64,000 nucleotides of DNA from Brevundimonas sp. SGAir0440 (GTDB taxonomy: Bacteria; Pseudomonadota; Alphaproteobacteria; Caulobacterales; Caulobacteraceae), in assembly GCF_005484585.1 (NCBI RefSeq), contig NZ_CP039435.1, forward strand, positions 1,550,001 to 1,614,000, written 5' to 3'. The position numbers and the translations under genes were made by a program. The notes below the pieces were generated by a model. It was given only the letters and a program-made list of their open reading frames with translations. It was not told where the DNA came from and ran no database searches. Positions 54,235-62,344 of the stretch are shown in pieces (the stretch's first letter is position 1; the number at the start of each line of letters is the position of its first letter).

Positions 54235-54924
54235 ATGGCCAAGCAAACCAAGGCCTTCAAGGCCCGCACCGGCGTGACCCAGGACTTGCTGCCGTTCTCC
54301 GACGCCATCAAGCTGGCCAAGGAAAACGCCAAGGCCAAGTTCGACGAGTCGCTGGAAATCTCGGTCAACCTGGGCGTCGACCCGCGTCACGCCGACCAAC
54401 AGGTCCGTGGCGTCGTCAACCTGCCGTCGGGCACCGGCCGTGACGTTCGCGTCGCCGTCTTCGCCAAGGACGCCAAGGCCGCCGAAGCCACCGCAGCCGG
54501 CGCCGAACACGTCGGCGCCGAAGATCTGTACGAGAAGATCGCCGGCGGTTTCATGGAGTTCGACCGCGTGATCGCGTCGCCGGACATGATGGCCCTGGTC
54601 GGCCGTCTGGGTAAGGTGCTGGGCCCGCGCGGCCTGATGCCGAACCCCAAGGTCGGCACCGTGACCCCGAACGTGGCCCAGGCCGTCAAGGACGCCAAGG
54701 GCGGCGCCGTGGAGTTCCGCGTCGAGAAGGCGGGCATCGTCCACGCCGGCATCGGCAAGGTCTCGTTCACCCAGGACGCCCTGGAAGCCAACGTGAAGGC
54801 CATCGTGGACGCCCTAGTGCGTTCCAAGCCGTCGGGCGCCAAGGGCACCTATGTGAAGCGCATCAGCCTGTCCTCGACGATGGGCCCGGGCTTCAAGGTC
54901 GACCCGGCCTCGCTGGGCGCCTAA
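54235..54924 (+). CDS. rplA: 50S ribosomal protein L1
   Basis: This 229-residue protein has the L1 blocks [60 protein letters not shown] with PNPKVGTVT, and [21 protein letters not shown]1 builds the mobile L1 stalk at the E site and in many bacteria represses its own rplKA message by binding the leader. A perfect terminator follows, so the transcript ends here rather than running into rplJ. Confidence 0.97.
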   Translation: MAKQTKAFKARTGVTQDLLPFSDAIKLAKENAKAKFDESLEISVNLGVDPRHADQQVRGVVNLPSGTGRDVRVAVFAKDAKAAEATAAGAEHVGAEDLYEKIAGGFMEFDRVIASPDMMALVGRLGKVLGPRGLMPNPKVGTVTPNVAQAVKDAKGGAVEFRVEKAGIVHAGIGKVSFTQDALEANVKAIVDALVRSKPSGAKGTYVKRISLSSTMGPGFKVDPASLGA

Positions 54925-54948
54925 GTCGAAAGACAAGCCACACTGAAG

Positions 54949-54977
54949 AACGGCGGGGAGCGATCCCCGCCGTTTTT
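54949..54977 (+). terminator. Rho-independent terminator of rplKA
   Basis: AACGGCGGGGA and TCCCCGCCGTT pair around GCGA and are followed by six T residues. Confidence 0.92.
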
Positions 54978-55031
54978 TCTTGCCCGGAAGTCAGCCCTGC
55001 CGTCAGGATGGGCATCTCTCTGGGGGATCAC

Positions 55032-55577
55032 ATGAAACAACTGTTCGGCGGGCTGGTGCTGGCCCTTGCGTTGCTGACTGCGCCTGCGGCCACGGCCGGG
55101 ACAAACGATGTGTCGGCTGAGAAGCTGGCCTTGGCCAACAAGTTCATCGCCCTAATCCAGGGCGAGCAGATGGGCGCTTCGCTGGGTCAGATGACGGCGA
55201 TGATGATGCCGCGATCCGAGACGATGTCGGCTGAGCAGGCGGCCGAGGCTCGCGAGATCATGGCTGAGGCGACCGCCAGCATGCTGCCCCGCATGTTCGA
55301 GGCCATTGCGCCAATCTATGCCGACATCTTCACGCTGGAGGAGCTTCGGGCTCTGGTCGATTTCTATCAGAGCGATGTCGGCCGATCGATGATGAGCAAG
55401 AGCTATGCGGCGGCGCCTCGGATCGGTGCGGCGATCCAGGCCATCATGCCGGAGCTTATGGCGGACATGGGCGATCAGCTCTGCAATCGTCTGCAATGCA
55501 CGCCTGAAGAGAAGCGCGAGGTGAAGGCCGCCATGGCCAATGCGACGCAGGGCCAGGCGGCCATCAGCCCTCAGTAG
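55032..55577 (+). CDS. DUF2059 family secreted protein (copy 1)
   Basis: From ATG 55032 the protein has 181 residues with a signal peptide (MKQLFGGLVLALALLTAPAA, cut near ATAG). The DUF2059 helical core shows APIYADIFTLEELRALVDFY followed by QSDVGRSMMSK. The C-terminal part has LCNRLQC, a C-x4-C pair likely to form a disulfide in the periplasm. Function is unknown. The second DUF2059 gene at 58477 shares the FTxEEL, FYxxxxGRS and C-x4-C pattern. The 3' end overlaps the convergent NAD(P)-reductase gene by 7 bases. Confidence 0.84.
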   Translation: MKQLFGGLVLALALLTAPAATAGTNDVSAEKLALANKFIALIQGEQMGASLGQMTAMMMPRSETMSAEQAAEAREIMAEATASMLPRMFEAIAPIYADIFTLEELRALVDFYQSDVGRSMMSKSYAAAPRIGAAIQAIMPELMADMGDQLCNRLQCTPEEKREVKAAMANATQGQAAISPQ

Positions 55578-56179
55578 GCGGCGGTGAAGCGGGCGCGGCT
55601 GTGCTTGGGGTTCTCCAGCTCGTCGACCATGGCGATGGCGTAGTCGGAGAAGCCGATCTTGCTGTCGCCGTTGGAGTCCACGACCAGCTGGTCGGTCCCG
55701 GTCCGGTAGCGGCCCAGGCGCGGCGTTTCCTCGATCAGGGCGGCGGGGGAGAAGAAGGTCCAGTTGATGTCGGTCTCCTGACGCAGGTCGTCCAGGAAGG
55801 TCAGGCCGCCCTTGGCGATCGGCTTCCATTCGGCCGGGAACTGCGGCGTGTCGAACAAGAGGACGCCGGGCGCGACCTCCAGACTGGCGGCGCCGCCGGT
55901 GACGAGCAGACGCGGGACGCCGGCGGTCTTCAACGCGCCCAGGATCGTCGCGGCGGGAACATCGAAGTGCAGGGCGCTGATGACCGCGTCCGAACCCTTG
56001 ATCAGGTCGGCGAGCGCGGCGGCGTCCGAGGCGTCGCCGGCGACAGGCGTGACGCCGTTGGCGCTCGGGATCGCTTCAGGCTTGCGGGCGATGGCGGTGA
56101 CCGTGTGACCGCGCGCGGCCAGTTCCTTGGTGATTTCCGAGCCGGCGCGACCGCTGGCGCCGAGGACTGCGACTTTCAT
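55571..56179 (-). CDS. NAD(P)-binding oxidoreductase (NmrA/YwnB-like, SDR type)
   Basis: From ATG 56179 the protein has 202 residues and a Rossmann start MKVAVLGASGRAGSEITKEL with G-x-S-G-R-x-G for the dinucleotide. GHTVTAIARKPEAIPS, SDAVISALHF and RLLVTGGAASLEVAPG agree with atypical short-chain dehydrogenases of the YwnB/BVR-B group. The KTISF-like end is IGFSDYAIAMVDELENPKHS. It probably reduces a quinone or other small electrophile. It is divergent from an HxlR regulator, with a perfect 17-base palindrome between them. That is the usual layout for an HxlR-controlled reductase. Confidence 0.86.
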   Translation of the reverse strand: MKVAVLGASGRAGSEITKELAARGHTVTAIARKPEAIPSANGVTPVAGDASDAAALADLIKGSDAVISALHFDVPAATILGALKTAGVPRLLVTGGAASLEVAPGVLLFDTPQFPAEWKPIAKGGLTFLDDLRQETDINWTFFSPAALIEETPRLGRYRTGTDQLVVDSNGDSKIGFSDYAIAMVDELENPKHSRARFTAAY

Positions 56180-56193
56180 GGAGGGCTCCCTTG

Positions 56194-56210
56194 GGTATCC
56201 AATGGATACC
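56194..56210. promoter_or_regulatory. Candidate HxlR operator (perfect inverted repeat)
   Basis: GGTATCCAATGGATACC is a perfect 7-3-7 palindrome located between the divergent starts at 56179 and 56233. It lies 15 bases before the reductase start and 23 bases before the regulator start, so one bound dimer could block both. Regulator identity is inferred from position. Confidence 0.65.
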
Positions 56211-56232
56211 AGGTGCGATATGGGATGCGACC

Positions 56233-56649
56233 ATGCAAGACGGCACCTCTCAGACACCTGGTCACCTTCAAGAAACCTGGCTGCGCGGCGATGTGTTCGC
56301 GGCGAACTGTCCGACGCGCCAGCTGTTGGATCGCATCGCCGACAAATGGAGCACCCTGATCCTGATCGTGCTGGGAGAGGGGCCGATCCGGTTCAACGCC
56401 CTGAAGCAGCGGGTCGACGGGGTGTCGCAGAAGATGCTGAGCCAGACGCTGAAATCGCTGGAGCGCGACGGGCTGGTGTCACGCTCCGTCGTAGCCACCG
56501 TGCCGGTGTCGGTGACCTATGCGGTCACGCCGCTGGGCCGAACACTGATGGCGGCGATGCAATCGATCATCGACTGGGCCGAGACCCGGATGCCGGAAGT
56601 CGCGGCCGCGCAAATGGCCTATGATCAGCGATCCTGCGACGCCCACTGA
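56233..56649 (+). CDS. HxlR family winged-helix transcriptional regulator
   Basis: The 138-residue protein has the HxlR/DUF24 pattern: an N-terminal conserved cysteine in ANCPTRQLLDRIADKWSTLI (Cys26), GEGPIRFNALKQRVDGVSQK, MLSQTLKSLERDGLVSRSVV (recognition helix), and VTYAVTPLGRTLMAAM. In several studied members (YodB, HypR, QorR) this cysteine senses quinones or disulfide stress. It most likely represses itself and the divergent NAD(P)-reductase through the palindrome at 56194-56210. A TTG at 56191 would start inside the palindrome and is rejected. Confidence 0.9.
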   Translation: MQDGTSQTPGHLQETWLRGDVFAANCPTRQLLDRIADKWSTLILIVLGEGPIRFNALKQRVDGVSQKMLSQTLKSLERDGLVSRSVVATVPVSVTYAVTPLGRTLMAAMQSIIDWAETRMPEVAAAQMAYDQRSCDAH

Positions 56650-56718
56650 CTTTTTTATCGCCTGCGGCGAACGGCCACGCTCGACCCGCGTTCCTGTCGC
56701 GACCTTGAAGGGGGCGAT

Positions 56719-57801
56719 ATGTTCGGACTGGGAAAACTGATGGGCGACAAGCCTGGTGTGGGCGGCCACGACCCGTGGAAGGGGCGGCTGGCGTTTGGCG
56801 CCATCGTGCTGGTGGCGGCCTATTTCGCGGTCCAGCTGATCGTGACCTTGCAGACGCTGTGGCTGCTGATCTTCGGGGCCATCGTGGTGTCGGTGATCCT
56901 GCGCGCCCTGGCCGATCCCATCGTGCGCTGGCTGAAGGCGCCGGATCCGCTGGCCGTCTTCCTGTCGCTGCTGATCGTGATTGCGGTGCTGGCAGGCGTG
57001 CTGACCCTGTTCGGAACCCAGATCGCCGAACAGGTCGTGGCCCTGTCGGCCGTGGTGCCGCAAGGGTGGGAGCAGGTTCAGTCCTGGATCCAAGCCCAAC
57101 CCTATGCCGCGCAGCTGCTGGAACAGTTGCAGGGGCTGGGCGGCCGCGCCGGTCAAGCGTTGCAGGTCGCACAGAAGTTCGCCCTGGGTCTCGCATCGGG
57201 CGTCACCACCCTGGTTCTGGTCGTGGTTGCGGGGGTCTTTCTGGCGATCGAACCCGCCAAGTCGCGCGAGGGGCTGTTGTCCATGTTGCCCATGGATCGG
57301 CGGCCGCGAATGCGCGAAGTGCTGAACAGCTGCGGCAAGGCGCTGAAGGGCTGGCTGAAGGCTCAGCTGTTCTCGATGGTTCTTGTCGGGACGCTGACCG
57401 GGGTCGGTTTGGCCATCATCGGCGTGCCGTCGGCGCTGGGACTGGGTCTGCTGACGGGACTGGCGCAGTTCGTGCCGATCGTGGGACCCATCGTCTCCAC
57501 CGTGCCGGCCGTGCTGGTCGGCGCCACGCAGGGGTGGCAGACGGCCCTGATGACGCTGGCGCTGTATGTCGTTGTGTCCCAGCTGGAGAGCAACTTCATC
57601 ACGCCGATGGTGCAGAAGAACGTGGCCAATCTGCCCGTTGTTCTGGGTATCTTCGCCGTCGTAGGCATCGGCGCCCTGTTCGGGCCGCTGGGCGTGCTGT
57701 TCGCCACGCCGCTGGCGCTGGTGCTGCACACCCTTATCACCATGCTTTATCGTCAGGACGTGCTGGGCGATCCCAAGGCCAAGGCGCCCGGCGAGAAATA
57801 A
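56719..57801 (+). CDS. AI-2E family transporter (PerM-like permease)
   Basis: The 360-residue protein has seven to eight membrane helices and the AI-2E/UPF0118 pattern: LQTLWLLIFGAIVVSVILRA, IVRWLKAPDPLAVFLSLLIV, an extended soluble loop around VPQGWEQVQSWIQAQP, GLGLLTGLAQFVPIVGPIVS and QLESNFITPMVQKNVANLPV. Named members export autoinducer-2 or Na+; the substrate here is unknown. In many alphaproteobacteria an AI-2E gene lies between purM and hda, but here it is elsewhere. Confidence 0.9.
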   Translation: MFGLGKLMGDKPGVGGHDPWKGRLAFGAIVLVAAYFAVQLIVTLQTLWLLIFGAIVVSVILRALADPIVRWLKAPDPLAVFLSLLIVIAVLAGVLTLFGTQIAEQVVALSAVVPQGWEQVQSWIQAQPYAAQLLEQLQGLGGRAGQALQVAQKFALGLASGVTTLVLVVVAGVFLAIEPAKSREGLLSMLPMDRRPRMREVLNSCGKALKGWLKAQLFSMVLVGTLTGVGLAIIGVPSALGLGLLTGLAQFVPIVGPIVSTVPAVLVGATQGWQTALMTLALYVVVSQLESNFITPMVQKNVANLPVVLGIFAVVGIGALFGPLGVLFATPLALVLHTLITMLYRQDVLGDPKAKAPGEK

Positions 57802-57954
57802 ATGGGACCGTCCGTAGTCTGACAACTTGACGCAGCCGTCGCGATCCCGTTTCGAGGGCGGCCGCGACCGGCAGACCTGGAACCAGACGTGAAGATTGGG
57901 CGAGCGCCAGCACGAATCGTCAGGACCGCTCACGCGATGGGCGAGGGCTGAGGC

Positions 57955-58407
57955 GTGGCCCAAGCCCGGTCGAAACGCACCACCCGCTCCGAAACCCGGC
58001 AGGTCGCGGCCCTGCCTTGGCGGCTGGAGGACGGCGAGCGTCGCATCCTGATGATCACCTCGCGCGAAACGCGGCGCTGGGTGATCCCCAAGGGCGGGCG
58101 GATGGTCGGCAAGAGCGACCCCGAGGCCGCCGCCCAAGAGGCGATGGAGGAGGCGGGGGTCAAGGGCGACATCGACACCCAGTCCATCGGCGTCTTCCGC
58201 TACGCCAAGGGGTTGAAGGACGGGGGCGTGCGCCAGTGCGTGGTGTCGGTCTATCCGCTGGAAGTGTTGATCCAGATGGGCGCCTGGCCCGAAGCGCATC
58301 AGCGCGAGCGCCGCTGGATGAGCCTGAGCGAGGCGGCGGACCTGGTTCATGAGTCCGACCTGGCCGCGCTGATCCGCGACTTCGACGCCACGCCGCTGGA
58401 AGATTGA
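57955..58407 (+). CDS. NUDIX hydrolase (diphosphoinositol/diadenosine polyphosphate-like)
   Basis: The 150-residue protein has WVIPKGGRMVGKSDPEAAAQ followed by E-A-M-E-E-A-G-V, a complete Nudix box (about 47-69). The PKGG start of the box is typical of the DIPP/Ap4A hydrolase branch. The substrate is probably a diadenosine polyphosphate or similar compound. GTG at 57955 is the start. It lies between the permease and the second DUF2059 gene on the same strand, 69 bases before the latter. The 57802-57954 gap shows nothing else. Confidence 0.86.
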   Translation: MAQARSKRTTRSETRQVAALPWRLEDGERRILMITSRETRRWVIPKGGRMVGKSDPEAAAQEAMEEAGVKGDIDTQSIGVFRYAKGLKDGGVRQCVVSVYPLEVLIQMGAWPEAHQRERRWMSLSEAADLVHESDLAALIRDFDATPLED

Positions 58408-58476
58408 GCAACCGTCGGTCGAATTCGACTGGCCTGCGGGCCTGAGCCTTCCGATAAGAGAGCGGGGGAGGCCATC

Positions 58477-59049
58477 ATGATCATCACACGCAAACTGGCG
58501 CTGGCCGCGTCGCTGGGTCTGGCGCTGGGTCTGAGCGCGACAGGCGCGCACGCGCAGGCGGAGGCTCAGTCCGATACGATCGTCGTCACGCGCGTCGAGC
58601 CGGCGCCGCAGGATGCCGGCCTGGCGCGCCGCAGCGCCCTGGCGCGCGAACTGATCGACCTGTCCGTCGGCCCGAACTTCATGAAGGAGTTCGAGCGCTT
58701 CATGGTCACGCAGATGGGCGAACTGGATAAGAAGGGCGGCGAAGAAGCGATTTGGGTGCGCACCAACATGCCGTCCATGGCGAGCAGAATGATCGAGCGG
58801 TTCATGGATGACTTGGCCCCGGTCTACGGCTCCGTCTTCACTGAAGAAGAACTCGTCGCTCAAATCGCATTTTATCGCACGGCTGTCGGGCGCTCTGTCG
58901 CAGCCAAGACGATATCCTTGAGCATGGCCTCACAGGAGGTCGAGACCGCAGCGATGACGAACCTTCTGGAGGAGTTCGAGAGCAAATATTGCGCCCGGTT
59001 CGACTGCGGCGAGTCTGAGCAGACCGGCGCCAAGCCCAGCCGGCGTTAA
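58477..59049 (+). CDS. DUF2059 family secreted protein (copy 2)
   Basis: The 190-residue protein has a signal peptide (MIITRKLALAASLGLALGLS, cut after AHAQ near 27) and the DUF2059 core LAPVYGSVFTEEELVAQIAF, Y-R-T-A-V-G-R-S. Near the C-terminus YCARFDC repeats the C-x4-C pair seen in copy 1 at 55032. Similarity is clear in pattern, though overall sequence has diverged. Function is unknown; a periplasmic helical protein is expected. It is the last gene before the rplJ leader. Confidence 0.84.
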   Translation: MIITRKLALAASLGLALGLSATGAHAQAEAQSDTIVVTRVEPAPQDAGLARRSALARELIDLSVGPNFMKEFERFMVTQMGELDKKGGEEAIWVRTNMPSMASRMIERFMDDLAPVYGSVFTEEELVAQIAFYRTAVGRSVAAKTISLSMASQEVETAAMTNLLEEFESKYCARFDCGESEQTGAKPSRR

Positions 59050-59359
59050 GCCGGGTTGATTTCCAGCGGCGGCGCCTGTAAGAGCGCCGCTTCCCGTCGG
59101 AGGTTCATCTTCTGACGGTCCTGTCCGAGAACTTCGGGGCGTGGGGGTCACCCAGGCCATAACTGTCAGAGAGCCCTCTGACGCCGTGGGGAGATGGGGA
59201 CGCGACCTTGCGCTGTCAGCCCGCATTCCGGGATGGACGCCGTCAGACGCATCCTTCGGACAATAAGACCGGCCCGACGTTTCGCAGCGATGCGACGCGC
59301 TTTGGCCAATCCGTCGTCGGGAATAAGCCCGGCGGCGAATACCAAGACTGGAGACCGCA
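59050..59359 (+). promoter_or_regulatory. Leader region of rplJL
   Basis: This 310-base gap holds no gene that I can support. A GC-rich hairpin near 59066-59090 (GCGGCGC and GCGCCGC around an eight-base loop) may end the DUF2059 transcript. The rest contains several short inverted segments and should hold the rplJL promoter and the L10 leader through which L10-L7/L12 usually repress their own translation. Assignment is by position. Confidence 0.4.
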
Positions 59360-59875
59360 ATGGATCGCGCTCAAAAAGCCGAGTCTATCGAATCGCTCAA
59401 GGGCGTTTTCGCCGACGCCGGCAGCGTGGTCGTGACCCACAACCTGGGTCTGACCGTTGCGGAAATGGAAGATCTGCGTGGCCGTCTTCGTAAAGAAGGC
59501 GGCGCGTTCAAGGTGGTCAAGAACCGCCTGGCGCTGAAGGCGCTCGAAGCCGAGGAAGGCAGCGACTACCACAACCTGTTCAAGGGTCCCGTGGGCATCG
59601 CCTATTCCGAGAACCCCGGTACGGCCGCCAAGGTCGCCACCGAGTTCGCCAAGGGCAACGATCGCTTCAAGATCGTCGGTGGCTTCATGGGCTCGACCAT
59701 CGTCGACCAGAAGGGCGTGGACGCACTGTCCAAGCTCCCGACGCTCGACGAGGTTCGCGGTCAACTCATCGGCCTGCTCAACGCGCCTGCGACCCGTATC
59801 GCCGGCGTGCTGCAAGCACCCGCCGGTCAGCTGGCTCGCGTGTTCAACGCCTACGCCACCAAGGAAGCCGCGTAA
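59360..59875 (+). CDS. rplJ: 50S ribosomal protein L10
   Basis: The 171-residue protein has the L10 blocks MDRAQKAESIESLKGVFADA, VVVTHNLGLTVAEMEDLRGR, RKEGGAFKVVKNRLALKALE and FKGPVGIAYSENPGTAAKVA. The C-terminal helix (LARVFNAYATKEAA) anchors L7/L12 dimers. GGAGACCGCA precedes the ATG. rplL follows after 62 bases. An alternative start at 59208 lies in the leader in another frame and is not real. Confidence 0.96.
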   Translation: MDRAQKAESIESLKGVFADAGSVVVTHNLGLTVAEMEDLRGRLRKEGGAFKVVKNRLALKALEAEEGSDYHNLFKGPVGIAYSENPGTAAKVATEFAKGNDRFKIVGGFMGSTIVDQKGVDALSKLPTLDEVRGQLIGLLNAPATRIAGVLQAPAGQLARVFNAYATKEAA

Positions 59876-59937
59876 GCGGCCCAGCCTTTCATCTCTGCAT
59901 CACTCTCTAAAACCAATCCTCCGAAGGAAAACTGACA

Positions 59938-60321
59938 ATGGCTGATCTCGCCAAGATCGTCGAAGACCTGTCCGCTCTGACCGTCCTCGAAGCTGCTGAA
60001 CTTTCCAAGCTGCTGGAAGAAAAGTGGGGCGTCAGCGCCGCTGCTCCGGTCGCCATGGCTGCTCCGGCCGCCGGCGGCGGCGCTCCGGCTGAAGCTGCCG
60101 AAGAGCAAACCGAATTCACCGTCGTCCTGGTCGACGGCGGCGACAAGAAGATCAACGTGATCAAGGAAGTCCGCGGCGTCCGTTCGGACCTGGGTCTGAA
60201 GGAAGCCAAGGACCTGGTCGAAGGCGCTCCGCAGAACGTCGTCGAGAACGTCTCCAAGCAACAAGCCGACGAAATCGCCAAGAAGCTGACGGAAGCCGGC
60301 GCCAAGGTCCAGATCAAGTAA
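59938..60321 (+). CDS. rplL: 50S ribosomal protein L7/L12
   Basis: The 127-residue protein has an N-terminal dimerisation region ([31 protein letters not shown]), an Ala/Gly/Pro hinge (about 40-58) and the factor-binding C-terminal domain ([38 protein letters not shown]). It recruits translation GTPases. A terminator follows, and the next gene is on the other strand, so rpoB is not directly downstream as it is in many bacteria. Confidence 0.97.
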   Translation: MADLAKIVEDLSALTVLEAAELSKLLEEKWGVSAAAPVAMAAPAAGGGAPAEAAEEQTEFTVVLVDGGDKKINVIKEVRGVRSDLGLKEAKDLVEGAPQNVVENVSKQQADEIAKKLTEAGAKVQIK

Positions 60322-60354
60322 GATCTGACTTTCGGCATTTGCTGAAGATCGGAA

Positions 60355-60386
60355 AGGCCCGGCGGGAAACCGCCGGGTCTTTTTTG
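60355..60386 (+). terminator. Rho-independent terminator of rplJL
   Basis: AGGCCCGGCGG and CCGCCGGGTCT pair around a short loop and are followed by a run of T residues. Confidence 0.88.
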
Positions 60387-60444
60387 TTGGCCTATCGCGC
60401 GGAGCGCTGCTTGAGGCCGGGCGCTGCTGTGGGGCGTGGAGCGC

Positions 60445-61362
60445 TCAGCGCTGCGGGCGGGTGCGGGCGGCGAAGAAGGCCCACAGGGCGTCGTTGTCGG
60501 CGACCCAGCTGTGGCCGCCGCCGGCCATGATGCGGCCCACCACGTCGGCGCCGTCGCGGCAGGCGGCGTAGCCCTCTTCATAGACCTTGTCGGCGATCCA
60601 GCGGGTGTCGCGCAGCAGGGTGCAGCCGTTTAGCTGGGCCCAGCGCTGTTCGGCGGCATGCATGGTGTAGCTCCAGTAGCCTGCACCGCCGCCCTGGATC
60701 GGATTGGTGGTGTCGGCGTCGCCGGCGAAGGCGATGACCGGCATGGGGCGCGAAGGGCGGCAGGTGGCGGGATCCGGCTCCTGCGGACGGTCCTTTCTGG
60801 GATTGCCTGCGCGCAAGCCGACGACCGGGGCGATGGCGGCGAAACGGTCGGCGGCGACGCAACCCAGCCAGGACGCCATCCGCCCGCCGCCCGACAGGCC
60901 CGTCGCATAGACGCGGCTGTCATCGACGCAGCCCTGGTCGGCCAGATAATCGATGGCTCTCGTCAGATAGGCGACGTCGTCGGCATCGCCGAGACCGGGG
61001 ACTGCGCCGGTGACGGTCGGCACGCCGGGGATGTTCCAGACGAAACCTTGATCGATCGGAATGCCGGCGTCGGGCGCGGCGACGATGAAGCCGTGCCGAT
61101 CCGCAGCCTCAGCCAGGCCCGAAGACGCCAGCATCTTCTCTCCCGTGCCGCCGCTGCCGTGCAGCAGGAAGACCAGAGGCGCCGGTTGTGCAGGGTTGAA
61201 ACCGATGGGCAGGTGGATTTGCATCGTGCGTCCGCTGCTGCCGATGGCGACGGCCTGGGTCGCACCCGCCTGTCCGATGTTGCAGGGGCCGGCCGCGTGC
61301 GCCGACGGGCTGAAGATCATCAGGCCCATCAGGGCGGCGAACAGACCGAACCAAGGCTTCAT
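60445..61362 (-). CDS. Secreted alpha/beta-hydrolase esterase (PHB depolymerase/feruloyl esterase-like)
   Basis: From ATG 61362 the protein has 305 residues with a signal peptide ending AHAAG (about residue 24). The fold is of the LpqC/esterase PHB depolymerase type: RTMQIHLPIGFNPAQPAPLV, FLLHGSGGTGEKMLASSGLA (oxyanion loop), YATGLSGGGRMASWLGCVAA with the nucleophile serine, VIAFAGDADTTNPIQGGGAG with the acid, and AGGGHSWV with the histidine. Cysteines (C51-like PCNIG, GCVDD, ATCRP, GCTLL, AACRD) suggest disulfides. Substrates may be polyester or esterified plant sugars. It follows rplL tail to tail. Confidence 0.86.
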   Translation of the reverse strand: MKPWFGLFAALMGLMIFSPSAHAAGPCNIGQAGATQAVAIGSSGRTMQIHLPIGFNPAQPAPLVFLLHGSGGTGEKMLASSGLAEAADRHGFIVAAPDAGIPIDQGFVWNIPGVPTVTGAVPGLGDADDVAYLTRAIDYLADQGCVDDSRVYATGLSGGGRMASWLGCVAADRFAAIAPVVGLRAGNPRKDRPQEPDPATCRPSRPMPVIAFAGDADTTNPIQGGGAGYWSYTMHAAEQRWAQLNGCTLLRDTRWIADKVYEEGYAACRDGADVVGRIMAGGGHSWVADNDALWAFFAARTRPQR

Positions 61363-61481
61363 GCGACGTCGTCTCCGCTGATCGAGGCCGGCAGGGTGGG
61401 GTGTTTTCGGCATCGAGGCCAGTCTTGAGCGGCGCCGTGCGGCTTCCCATCTGTGGACACCCCAAGACGGAGCCATCCCCT

Positions 61482-62162
61482 ATGAAAATTCTGTTGGTGC
61501 TGACGTCGCACGATCAACTCGGCGACACGGGCAAGAAGACCGGCTTCTGGCTGGAAGAACTGGCGGCGCCCTATTACGCGCTGAAGGATGCGGGCGCGGA
61601 GATCGTGCTGGCCTCGCCCAAGGGCGGTCAGCCGCCGCTGGACCCTAAGAGCGACGACCCCGACGCCCAGACCGACGACACGCGCCGGTTCAAGGCCGAC
61701 CCCGAAGCCCAGGCCGCCCTGGCCTCGACCGTCGTCCTGTCTTCGGTGAAGGCCGAGGATTTCGACGCCGTCTTCTATCCCGGCGGTCACGGACCGCTGT
61801 GGGACCTGGCGAATGACGCCGACTCCATCGCCCTGATCGAGGCCTTCGCCAAGGCCGACAAGCCGACCGGCTTCGTCTGCCATGCCCCCGGCGTGCTGAA
61901 GTCGGTGAAAGGGCCGGACGGCAAGCCGCTTGTCAACGGCCGCAAGGTGACCGGCTTCACCAACTCTGAAGAGGAAGCCGTGGGCCTGACCGATGTGGTG
62001 CCGTTCCTGGTCGAGAACGTGCTGACCGCCAACGGCGGCGACTACTCCAAGGGGCCGGACTGGGGTTCCTATGTGTTGACCGACGGCAAGCTGGTGACCG
62101 GGCAGAACCCCGGCTCATCGCACGCGGCGGCCGAGGCGCTGCTGAAGCTGTTGAGGGCATAA
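61482..62162 (+). CDS. DJ-1/PfpI family protein (Hsp31-like, type 1 glutamine amidotransferase fold)
   Basis: The 226-residue protein has MKILLVLTSHDQLGDTGKKT, GFWLEELAAPYYALKDAGAE, DFDAVFYPGGHGPLWDLAND and GFVCHAPGVL with the nucleophilic cysteine, then KVTGFTNSEEEAVGLTDVVP and F-L-V-E-N. The Glu/Cys/His set fits the glyoxalase III/Hsp31 group, which removes methylglyoxal and aids protein repair. The start at ATG 61482 is the family start; an earlier in-frame ATG overlaps the esterase promoter area. A family A repeat follows the stop. Confidence 0.88.
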   Translation: MKILLVLTSHDQLGDTGKKTGFWLEELAAPYYALKDAGAEIVLASPKGGQPPLDPKSDDPDAQTDDTRRFKADPEAQAALASTVVLSSVKAEDFDAVFYPGGHGPLWDLANDADSIALIEAFAKADKPTGFVCHAPGVLKSVKGPDGKPLVNGRKVTGFTNSEEEAVGLTDVVPFLVENVLTANGGDYSKGPDWGSYVLTDGKLVTGQNPGSSHAAAEALLKLLRA

Positions 62163-62172
62163 GGAAAATCTG

Positions 62173-62305
62173 TCTCCTCCCCGCGATGCGGGGAGGGGGA
62201 CCGCGAAGCGGTGGAGGGGTTTTTGAAGTCCCACAGACCTAAAGAGCCCCTCCGTCGCGAAGCGAAGGCGCGTCGCGCCACCTCCCCACCGAGTGGGGAG
62301 GAGAC
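62173..62305. repeat. Palindromic intergenic repeat, family A copy 2
   Basis: Starts TCTCCTCCCCGCGATGCGGG and ends GAGTGGGGAGGAGAC, with TTGAAGTCCCACAG in the middle (62223-62236) and GACCGCGAAGCGGT and CGTCGCGAAGCG-type hairpins. Ends and the internal 14-mer match copy 1 at 43712-43892; the middle is about 48 bases shorter. Like copy 1 it lies between convergent genes. Confidence 0.82.
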
Positions 62306-62310
62306 AGTCG

Positions 62311-62344
62311 CCCAGAGTTAGCGCCGGCCCAGAGTTAGCGCCGG
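62311..62344. repeat. Tandem 17-base duplication over the M61 peptidase stop codon
   Basis: CCCAGAGTTAGCGCCGG is present twice in direct succession (62311-62327 and 62328-62344). The second copy contains the TAA stop (62335-62337, minus strand) of the peptidase gene and the first lies just beyond it. Confidence 0.9.

Noticed and set aside
56479..58863. A 794-residue open frame on the minus strand opposite the permease and Nudix genes
   Set aside because: The translation is His/Gln/Arg-rich low-complexity sequence without any motif, as expected from the reverse of GC-rich coding DNA.
60386..60445. Start of rpoB after rplL
   Set aside because: The gap is short and is followed by a minus-strand esterase; no RNA polymerase beta sequence is found in the window.
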